The position numbers and the translations under genes were made by a program. DNA of 8,188 nucleotides from Hyphomicrobiales bacterium (GTDB taxonomy: Bacteria > Pseudomonadota > Alphaproteobacteria > Rhizobiales > Aestuariivirgaceae). Shown piece by piece: positions 1 to 8,188 of the stretch (position 1 is its first letter; each line of letters begins with the position of its first letter). Location of the stretch: contig JALVRJ010000431.1 of NCBI GenBank assembly GCA_027031305.1, positions 1 through 8,188 on the forward strand, written 5' to 3'. The notes beneath the pieces were generated by a model, which saw only the letters and a program-made list of their open reading frames with translations, made no database searches and had not been told where the DNA came from.

Positions 1-653
<653 letters not shown>

Positions 654-728
654 CTATCGAATTCCATTCCCGCCCGGCGGGCGCCTCATGGCGTCCCCAG
701 GCCGTCTCGTGGCGCCCTTGCGGCGCCG

Positions 729-767
729 GCGGGCGCGGGTTGCGGCATTTCCGCGTCCCGCGCCCGC
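729..767 (-). other. Strong hairpin just after rpoB
   Basis: An 11-base perfect stem pairs 767-757 with 739-729 (GCGGGCGCGGG with CCCGCGCCCGC). After a small internal loop, GCGG (754-751) pairs with CCGC (745-742) around AAATG. It starts 10 bases after the rpoB stop and is not followed by a U run. A second hairpin follows (GGCGCC 727-722 with GGCGCC 716-711), and a third, shorter one (CGCCC 683-679 with GGGCG 675-671). These could stabilise the rpoB end, serve as a processing site or pace polymerase between rpoB and rpoC; no function can be assigned. Confidence 0.5.
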
Positions 768-777
768 GCCGCTTGTC

Positions 778-4920
<4,143 letters not shown>

Positions 4921-5107
4921 CGCTGCTCTTTCTTTGTTCTGCTTCCGCCACCAGTGCTGAGGACGGCTTCCTGTTGCCCTGCAAGGCCTTCACGCCAACC
5001 ACCGCCGGCATGAACCCGTTGTTCGCAAGCGCCAGCCCGTCGAAACCGCGAGCCGCGCGCCAAGCCTCGCGCCTGAGAATATTTTCCTCTCATACGCAAG
5101 GCGAAAA

Positions 5108-5172
5108 GGTGAAACACGCTTCCCCACTTCCCCTCCGGCCACGCCGGGGGAAGTCGGAAAGAGCGTTTCACC
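5108..5172 (-). other. Long imperfect hairpin in the rplL-rpoB gap, possible processing site
   Basis: The outer stem GGUGAAA (5172-5166) pairs with UUUCACC (5114-5108), continuing as CGCU (5165-5162) with AGCG (5120-5117) past a two-base bulge. After an irregular section, ACUU (5154-5151) and CCC pair with GGG and AAGU (to 5126), closing with CCGG/CCGG around a five-base loop. The total is 65 bases with internal loops. A long, bulged duplex between rplL and rpoB is what an RNase III processing site would look like, as known in E. coli; that assignment is inference. Confidence 0.45.
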
Positions 5173-5316
5173 GCCTGCATACATATGTTTTCCGAAGCAA
5201 TGCCAACAGCTTGTGGAATTGCCCGCGCCAGCCTCGTCCTTGCCTCTTCCAACCACCGGCCCCATGCGCGCCTCACCATATGGGGCAGGATACACAATCC
5301 ATGGTGGAAATTTAAG

Positions 5317-5359
5317 TCCGTTGCCGGCGCGGCGCTGGCTCCCCCGCGCCGGCAACGGA
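5317..5359 (-). terminator. Perfect 16-bp hairpin after rplL, attenuator-like
   Basis: The transcript has a 16-base arm (5359-5344) that is the exact reverse complement of 5332-5317, with an 11-base loop (5343-5333). The stem contains GTTGCCGGCGCGG and its complement, so it is very GC-rich. It starts 13 bases after the rplL stop. The downstream tract is CUUAAAUUUCC, only partly U-rich, so complete termination is unlikely. A partial attenuator, RNase III target or 3'-end protector for the rplJ-rplL message would all fit. It is the longest uninterrupted stem I found in the window. Confidence 0.5.
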
Positions 5360-5372
5360 ACATCGTGAAAGA

Positions 5373-5750
5373 CTACTTGAGCTCGACGGTCGCGCCGGCT
5401 TCCTCGAGCTTCTTCTTGATCTCCTCGGCCTCTTCCTTGGAGACGGCTTCCTTCACCACGCCGCCCTTCTCCACCAGCTCCTTGGCCTCCTTCAGGCCCA
5501 GGCCGGTGATGGCGCGCACTTCCTTGATCACGTTGATCTTCTTGTCACCGTGGTTCACCAGCACCACGTCGAACTCGGTCTTCTCTTCCTCCGCGCCCTC
5601 GGCGCCACCGGCGGCACCAGGCATGGCGGCCACGGCCACCGGCGCGGCGGCGGAGACACCCCACTTGTCTTCCAGCATCTTGGCCAGCTCCGCGGCCTCC
5701 AGAACGGTCAGGGAAGACAGCTCTTCAACGATTTTTTCCAGATCAGCCAT
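5373..5750 (-). CDS. rplL: 50S ribosomal protein L7/L12
   Basis: The protein has 125 residues, typical for the family (about 120-130). It is the multicopy acidic stalk protein that recruits translation GTPases (IF2, EF-Tu, EF-G, RF3). The N-terminal dimerisation and L10-binding domain (about 1-33) reads [20 protein letters not shown] and onward. A flexible Ala/Gly-rich hinge follows (about 34-56: [16 protein letters not shown] and acidic residues). The globular C-terminal domain (about 57-125) has the conserved [22 protein letters not shown] helices that contact EF-Tu and EF-G. The ATG at 5750-5748 is preceded by AGGAA (5763-5759), 8 bases away. The stop is TAG at 5375-5373. A strong hairpin begins 13 bases after the stop and probably separates rplL from the polymerase genes. 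Confidence 0.98.
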   Translation of the reverse strand: MADLEKIVEELSSLTVLEAAELAKMLEDKWGVSAAAPVAVAAMPGAAGGAEGAEEEKTEFDVVLVNHGDKKINVIKEVRAITGLGLKEAKELVEKGGVVKEAVSKEEAEEIKKKLEEAGATVELK

Positions 5751-5768
5751 TGTCTTGCTTCCTTGTCA

Positions 5769-5781
5769 GGTCGGTTTGAAC
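5769..5781 (-). repeat. Downstream arm of a 13-base inverted repeat flanking rplJ
   Basis: In the transcript this reads GTTCAAACCGACC. It ends 5 bases before the rplL ribosome-binding site (AGGAA, 5763-5759) and is exactly complementary to 6565-6553 upstream of rplJ. Pairing across rplJ would bring a helix next to the rplL start. In E. coli, rplL translation is known to depend on rplJ translation through long-range mRNA pairing, so the location is suggestive, but the pairing is unproven here. Confidence 0.5.
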
Positions 5782-5803
5782 GGTTGTTTTCAGCTCGCGG
5801 CCC

Positions 5804-5820
5804 GCCCCGAAATGCGGGGC
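5804..5820 (-). other. Short hairpin in the rplJ-rplL gap
   Basis: GCCCCG (5820-5815) pairs perfectly with CGGGGC (5809-5804) around a five-base CATTT loop, 22 bases after the rplJ stop. No U run follows, so it does not look like a terminator. It may slow or insulate ribosomes between rplJ and rplL or shape the rplL leader; nothing more can be said from sequence. Confidence 0.4.
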
Positions 5821-5842
5821 ACGCCATGTCGTGTCATTCGGC

Positions 5843-6364
5843 TCAGGCGGCCTCTTGCTCGCCCCGGGCCGCCAGCACGCGTGCCAGCTGCCCCGCCGGG
5901 GCCTGGATGACGCTGGCCAGCTTCTGCGCCGGCGCCTGCACGACGCCGATGAGCCTGGCCCGCAGCTCGTCCAGGGAGGGCAGTTCCGCCAGCGCCTGCA
6001 CGCCGGCCGTGTCCAGCAACGATTCGTCCAGCATCCCACCCAGGATCACGAACTTTTCCTTGTGATCCTTGGCGAACCCCGCGGCGACCTTCGGAGCCGC
6101 GATGGCGTCCTCCGAAAAGATCATCACCGTCGGGCCGCTGAACAAATCCGCCAGGCCTTCCCTGGGCGTATCCGCAAGAGCAATCTTGGCGAGGCGGTTC
6201 TTGACCACCTTCACCATGCCGCCCGCCTCGTACATCCGGTTGCGCAGATCGGTGATCTCCGCCACCGTGAGGCCGAGGTTGTGCGCGACCACGATGGAGG
6301 AGGCCTGCGAGAACACCTCCTCCTTCAGCCACTTCACGACCTCGCGTTTACGGGCTCTGTCCAC
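5843..6364 (-). CDS. rplJ: 50S ribosomal protein L10
   Basis: The protein has 173 residues when started at GTG 6364; a frame from ATG 6385 would give 180. L10 anchors the L7/L12 stalk to 23S rRNA next to L11 and, with L12, represses its own mRNA. I chose GTG because of the strong ribosome-binding site 7 bases upstream and because MDRARKREVV matches the usual MDRAxKRE N-terminus of alphaproteobacterial L10. The rRNA-binding domain includes SSIVVAHNLGLTVAEITDLR, then KVVKNRLAKIAL, and GPTVMIFSED. The C-terminal helix (about 134-173) reads as three similar modules, LRARLIGVVQ, APAQKLASVIQ and APAGQLARVLAAR. These are separated by Ala-Pro kinks and may dock three L12 dimers. The stop is TGA (5845-5843), with rplL 92 bases downstream. 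It forms a transcriptional unit with rplL. Confidence 0.97.
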   Translation of the reverse strand: MDRARKREVVKWLKEEVFSQASSIVVAHNLGLTVAEITDLRNRMYEAGGMVKVVKNRLAKIALADTPREGLADLFSGPTVMIFSEDAIAAPKVAAGFAKDHKEKFVILGGMLDESLLDTAGVQALAELPSLDELRARLIGVVQAPAQKLASVIQAPAGQLARVLAARGEQEAA

Positions 6365-6371
6365 TGTTTCA

Positions 6372-6377
6372 CTCCTT
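6372..6377 (-). promoter_or_regulatory. rplJ ribosome-binding site that decides a GTG start
   Basis: AAGGAG on the minus strand is followed by 7 bases (TGAAACA) and GTG at 6364-6362. This is an ideal Shine-Dalgarno and spacing. It lies inside the longer frame that begins with ATG at 6385, so that ATG would put the ribosome-binding site within its own coding sequence. The nearest purine-rich stretch ahead of the ATG (GGAGGA, 6410-6405) is 20 bases away and buried in a hairpin. Confidence 0.85.
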
Positions 6378-6385
6378 GCAGACAT

Positions 6386-6470
6386 GGCATTGCCCAGGCG
6401 GGTTTCCTCCCGCCATCGAATGCCGGTTGCCCAACTTGCCGCGATGACCCGGCAGACCCCGTTGGGCCCG
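6386..6470 (-). promoter_or_regulatory. Candidate L10 autoregulatory leader (rplJ translational operator)
   Basis: Two adjoining hairpins end 8 bases before the rplJ Shine-Dalgarno. Hairpin A pairs GCCCAAC (6467-6461) with GUUGGGC (6435-6429). It has a strongly asymmetric internal loop (six bases GGGGUC against one A) and then UGCCG (6454-6450) with CGGCA (6441-6437); an outer CGG/CCG extension leaves an AA bulge. Hairpin B pairs GGCAU (6424-6420) with AUGCC (6390-6386), has an internal loop, then GGCGGG (6414-6409) with CCCGCC (6402-6397) around AGGAAA. CCGGCA at 6426-6421 can instead pair with UGCCGG at 6454-6449, which would exclude both folds. In E. coli, L10-(L12)4 binds a leader with an asymmetric, kink-turn-like loop upstream of rplJ. 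The pairings are seen; the L10 role is inferred from position. Confidence 0.5.
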
Positions 6471-6552
6471 CCCCACCGCGACGCTCCGGCAAGGCCTGTC
6501 CGCTCGCTTCACGCCGCCCCCACAGCCTCGTGGCTGACAGGGAACGCCGCCG

Positions 6553-6565
6553 GTTCAAACCGACC
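6553..6565 (-). repeat. Upstream arm of a 13-base inverted repeat flanking rplJ
   Basis: In the transcript this reads GGTCGGTTTGAAC. It is exactly complementary to GTTCAAACCGACC at 5781-5769, just before the rplL ribosome-binding site. Locally the arm can also fold on itself (CGGU/ACCG with a UUGA loop), so local and long-range pairing would compete. See the downstream arm and the separate finding. Confidence 0.5.
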
Positions 6566-6660
6566 GCTCCGTGGCCGCCCGCGCGGCCATGGTATCGAGC
6601 GATCCGTTCTTCCCGTCTATTGCGGGCCGGCCCTGAAGCATCGGCTTCCCGGCCATTTGA

Positions 6661-6688
6661 GTCCGCCGCCGGCTCCCCGGCCGCGGAC
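6661..6688 (-). other. Stable GC-rich hairpin in the rplA-rplJ spacer
   Basis: GUCCGC (6688-6683) pairs with GCGGAC (6666-6661). After a single G-G mismatch, GCCGG (6681-6677) pairs with CCGGC (6672-6668) around a GGAG tetraloop. No U run follows. The structure is explicit; any role in mRNA processing or stability is inference. Confidence 0.45.
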
Positions 6689-6714
6689 ACCCGCAGTCTC
6701 GGACAGGACTTGAC

Positions 6715-6755
6715 GCGACACCTCAAGAGACGAAAGCATCCTCATGAAATGTCGC
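6715..6755 (-). other. Imperfect 41-base hairpin downstream of rplA
   Basis: The transcript pairs GCGACA (6755-6750) with UGUCGC (6720-6715). It continues with weaker pairing in the middle and closes with GAUG (6740-6737) against CGUC (6732-6729) around a CUUU loop. It begins 47 bases after the rplA stop. No U run follows, so it is not an intrinsic terminator. It could protect the 3' end of the L11-L1 message or be an RNase III target; its function is unknown. Confidence 0.4.
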
Positions 6756-6802
6756 CACATCCGGCCCGCCCCACTGAAGGCAGGCCGGAAACTCTTGCTT
6801 CC

Positions 6803-7504
6803 CTAGGCCGAGCCGGTGATGGAACCAAGATCCACCTTCACGCCCGGCCCCATGGTGGAGGACAGCGCCACGCGCTTCACGTAGGCACCCTTCGCGCCCT
6901 CCGGCTTGGCCTTGATGACCGCGTCCACGAACGCCTTCACGTTCTGCGCGATCTTGTCTTCCTCGAAGCTCGCCTTGCCAATTCCGGCGTGCACGATGCC
7001 CGCCTTTTCCACGCGGAACTGCACCGCACCAGCCTTGGCGCGCTTCACCGCCTCGCCGACGTTCGGCGTCACCGTGCCCACCTTCGGGTTCGGCATCAAC
7101 CCGCGCGGCCCCAGGATCTTGCCCAGGCGCCCCACCAGCGGCATCATGTCCGGCGTGGCGATCGCCGTGTCGAAGTTGATCTCGCCCTTCTGGATCTGCT
7201 CCACGAGATCTTCCGCGCCAACGATGTCCGCGCCCGCCTTCTTCGCCTCCTCGGCCTTGTCGCCCTTGGCGAACACCGCCACGCGCACCGTCTTTCCGGT
7301 GCCGGCGGGCAGCTCGGCCACACCACGCACCATCTGGTCGGCATGGCGCGGGTCGACACCCAGGTTCATGGCGATCTCGATGGTCTCGTCGAACTTGGCG
7401 TTGGCCCGCTCCTTGATGAGCTTGATCGCCTCGTCAAGGGCATAGACCTTGTTGCGGTCCAGCCCCTCCACGTTCTTCCGGTAACGTTTTCCGTGCTTCG
7501 GCAT
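6803..7504 (-). CDS. rplA: 50S ribosomal protein L1
   Basis: The protein has 233 residues, one fewer than E. coli L1. L1 forms the mobile stalk at the E-site side of the 50S subunit, binds 23S rRNA helices 76-78 and guides release of deacylated tRNA; it is also the usual translational repressor of rplK-rplA. Domain I is split between the N-terminus (about 1-67) and C-terminus (about 160-233), with domain II between them. The L1 signature is visible at about 128-145: [18 protein letters not shown]. The reading frame stays open without a stop to 8071, but the upstream part covers rplK in another frame and is spurious. [16 protein letters not shown] is the family N-terminus and has a Shine-Dalgarno site 8 bases away. 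The stop is TAG at 6805-6803. A long non-coding spacer follows before rplJ. Confidence 0.98.
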   Translation of the reverse strand: MPKHGKRYRKNVEGLDRNKVYALDEAIKLIKERANAKFDETIEIAMNLGVDPRHADQMVRGVAELPAGTGKTVRVAVFAKGDKAEEAKKAGADIVGAEDLVEQIQKGEINFDTAIATPDMMPLVGRLGKILGPRGLMPNPKVGTVTPNVGEAVKRAKAGAVQFRVEKAGIVHAGIGKASFEEDKIAQNVKAFVDAVIKAKPEGAKGAYVKRVALSSTMGPGVKVDLGSITGSA

Positions 7505-7509
7505 GGCGC

Positions 7510-7938
7510 TCACTCCACCACCTCGAGGCCCATGGAGCGGGCCGAACCCTCGATGATCTTCATCGCCGCGTCCATGTCGCGGGCGTTCAGATCCTTCATC
7601 TTCAGCTCCGCGATCTCGCGGATCTGGTCCTTCGTCACCTGGCCGACGACGTTGATGCCGGGCTCTTGCGAACCCTTCTGGATCTTCGCCGCCTTCTTCA
7701 ACAGATAGGACGCCGGCGGCGTCTTGATCTCGAAGGTGAAGGACTTGTCCTGGTAGATGGTGATGATGGTGGGCACCGGCGCGCCGGGCTCCATGTCCTG
7801 CGTCTTGGCGTTGAACGCCTTGCAGAACTCCATGATGTTGATGCCACGCTGGCCCAGCGCCGGCCCCACGGGCGGCGAGGGATTCGCCTGCCCCGCCGGC
7901 ACCTGCAAGCGCAGATAGCCTTCGATTTTTTTCGCCAT
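7510..7938 (-). CDS. rplK: 50S ribosomal protein L11
   Basis: The protein has 142 residues, the normal length for bacterial L11. It folds with the 23S rRNA GTPase-associated region (helices 43/44) and helps couple elongation-factor GTPase activity and RelA activation to the ribosome. The N-terminal domain (about 1-70) has the proline-rich segment [17 protein letters not shown] near residues 14-30, the part contacted by thiostrepton-type antibiotics in this family. [13 protein letters not shown] follows. The C-terminal rRNA-binding domain ends with the conserved [10 protein letters not shown] block. MAKK at the start keeps the lysines usually trimethylated by PrmA. The ATG at 7938-7936 is preceded by GAGG (7951-7948, 9 bases away) and AAGGA (7946-7942). 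The stop TGA (7512-7510) lies 5 bases before rplA, and the last codons carry the rplA ribosome-binding site, so translational coupling is likely. Confidence 0.98.
   Translation of the reverse strand: MAKKIEGYLRLQVPAGQANPSPPVGPALGQRGINIMEFCKAFNAKTQDMEPGAPVPTIITIYQDKSFTFEIKTPPASYLLKKAAKIQKGSQEPGINVVGQVTKDQIREIAELKMKDLNARDMDAAMKIIEGSARSMGLEVVE
7513..7516 (-). promoter_or_regulatory. rplA ribosome-binding site inside the rplK end
   Basis: GGAG on the minus strand overlaps the last sense codons of rplK (reading GTG GAG then TGA) and sits 8 bases before the rplA ATG at 7504. Because the site lies under ribosomes finishing rplK, it fixes the rplA start at MPKHGKRY and argues against the much longer open frame that continues upstream to 8071. 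It fits L11-L1 translational coupling, known in E. coli. Confidence 0.75.
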
Positions 7939-8010
7939 CGTTCCTTACCTCTTCCATCCATCGGCGCCGAAACATCCGCCCCGGCCCCGGTTTTTCTTTC
8001 CAGAGGCCGC

Positions 8011-8059
8011 CGCGGTCTGGCCCGGCACCGGCTGGCGATTCCGGCCCACGCCTCCCGCG
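8011..8059 (-). promoter_or_regulatory. Candidate L1-binding leader element of the rplK-rplA mRNA
   Basis: In the nusG-rplK gap the transcript can form CGCGG (8059-8055) paired with CCGCG (8015-8011). An internal loop of GAG (8054-8052) faces AGA (8018-8016). An inner GGCCGG stem (8046-8041) pairs with CCGG-UG-CC (8031-8024) around a 9-base loop. The arrangement GCGGGAG...ACCGC resembles the GUGGGAG...ACCAC element that I recall upstream of rplK in many bacteria, with the U-A pair replaced by C-G. In E. coli, L1 represses translation of its own L11-L1 mRNA by binding near the rplK start. The pairing is seen directly; the L1 role is inferred from position and similarity. No good -35/-10 pair is seen in this gap. 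Confidence 0.42.
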
Positions 8060-8075
8060 ACGCGCTGACACCGGC

Positions 8076-8188
8076 TCAGGCGGTGACCTTCTCCACCTGG
8101 CCGAATTCCAGGTCCACCGGCGTTTCGCGCCCGAAAATGGACACCGAAACCTTCAGCCGCTGGTGCGTCTCGTCCACTTCCTCCACCA
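8076..8188 (-). CDS. nusG: Transcription termination/antitermination factor NusG, C-terminal end (partial)
   Basis: Only the last 36 codons plus the TGA stop (8078-8076) lie in the window; the rest is beyond the 8188 edge. The visible residues run [16 protein letters not shown], then [20 protein letters not shown]. This is the end of the KOW domain of NusG, with the typical FGR-TPV-L-FGQVEKV pattern. NusG binds the clamp of elongating RNA polymerase through its N-terminal domain (not visible here), and its KOW domain contacts Rho or ribosomal protein S10. The position just upstream of rplK is the usual one (secE-nusG-rplK-rplA). It is probably cotranscribed with rplK, because I see no terminator or promoter in the 137-base gap that follows. 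Identification is firm despite the short fragment because both motif and context agree. Confidence 0.93.
   Translation of the reverse strand, partial: VEEVDETHQRLKVSVSIFGRETPVDLEFGQVEKVTA

Larger units (their letters stand above)
4921..5372 (-). other. Non-coding spacer between rplL and rpoB
   Basis: These 452 bases separate the ribosomal-protein genes from the polymerase genes. Open frames of up to 148 codons cross it, but they run through the hairpins, lack ribosome-binding sites and resemble no family I know. Two strong hairpins (5359-5317 and 5172-5108) stand out; a minor one pairs CGCGAG with CTCGCG (5071-5066 and 5052-5047). The rpoB ribosome-binding site at its end is weak (AAGAG-like, within 4931-4927). 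I see no convincing promoter. In E. coli the equivalent gap holds a partial attenuator and an RNase III site that tune polymerase against ribosomal-protein output; a similar role is inferred here. Confidence 0.7.
6365..6802 (-). other. Non-coding structured spacer between rplA and rplJ
   Basis: This 438-base gap has no credible gene. A 130-codon open frame (6726-6334) overlaps the rplJ start and looks like no known protein. The transcript can fold into a series of hairpins read directly from the sequence: 6755-6715 (imperfect), 6688-6661 (6 bp, G-G mismatch, 5 bp, GGAG loop), 6589-6572 (7 bp, GCGG loop), 6541-6495 (CCUGUC with GACAGG, enclosing AGCC/GGCU), 6467-6429 and 6424-6386. None is followed by a U run, so none looks like an intrinsic terminator. 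I see no convincing -35/-10 promoter, although E. coli has one in the equivalent gap. The last two hairpins, next to the rplJ ribosome-binding site, are the best candidates for L10 autoregulation and are entered separately. Confidence 0.7.

Noticed and set aside
6616..6642. A promoter-like AATAGA with TTCAGG upstream in the rplA-rplJ spacer
   Set aside because: The spacing is only 10 bases and the hexamers match poorly; no other pair in the spacer was better.
6334..6726. A 130-codon minus-strand frame in the rplA-rplJ spacer
   Set aside because: It overlaps the rplJ start, runs through several hairpins, has low-complexity Arg/Gly/Ala composition and no recognisable family.
5831..7708. Plus-strand open frame of 625 codons across rplJ, the spacer and rplA
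   Set aside because: It is antisense to certain ribosomal-protein genes and a structured spacer, with no family resemblance; it is a GC-content artefact.
7505..8071. Upstream extension of the rplA frame to 8071 (422 residues)
   Set aside because: The extension covers rplK in another frame. The MPKHGKRY start has its own ribosome-binding site and gives the normal L1 length.

Overview
This is a housekeeping window. It holds the ribosomal-protein/RNA-polymerase cluster nusG-rplK-rplA-rplJ-rplL-rpoB-rpoC, all read on the minus strand, so transcription runs from position 8188 toward 1. Base composition is GC-rich, with strong G/C preference at third codon positions. Protein features point to Alphaproteobacteria. 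They include the 1380-residue beta subunit with a large N-terminal insertion of the alphaproteobacterial type, the beta' start region, and the L10 and L7/L12 sequences. I cannot name the order; a Rhodospirillales-like lineage is only a guess.

Layout in transcription order: the last 36 codons of nusG (8188-8076); a 137-base spacer with a probable L1-type leader element; rplK (L11, 7938-7510); rplA (L1, 7504-6803), only 5 bases behind rplK; a long non-coding, highly structured spacer (6802-6365) with a candidate L10 autoregulatory leader just before rplJ; rplJ (L10, GTG start, 6364-5843); a 92-base spacer; rplL (L7/L12, 5750-5373); a 452-base non-coding spacer (5372-4921) with two strong hairpins; rpoB (4920-778); a 148-base spacer with GC-rich hairpins; and the first 209 codons of rpoC (629-1, cut by the window edge).

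The genes supply the L1 stalk, the L11/L10/L12 GTPase-associated stalk and the two large RNA polymerase subunits. In well-studied relatives, L1 and the L10-L12 complex repress their own mRNAs. An attenuator and RNase III cleavage between rplL and rpoB lower polymerase output relative to ribosomal proteins. The spacers here are where the same kinds of control would sit, and each holds secondary structure that can be read directly from the sequence. I found no convincing sigma70-type promoter in any spacer, and no RNA gene, mobile element, CRISPR array or accessory system. Nothing looks like a new biological system; the points worth checking are the leader and spacer RNAs, the rplJ start codon and a long-range complementarity flanking rplJ.
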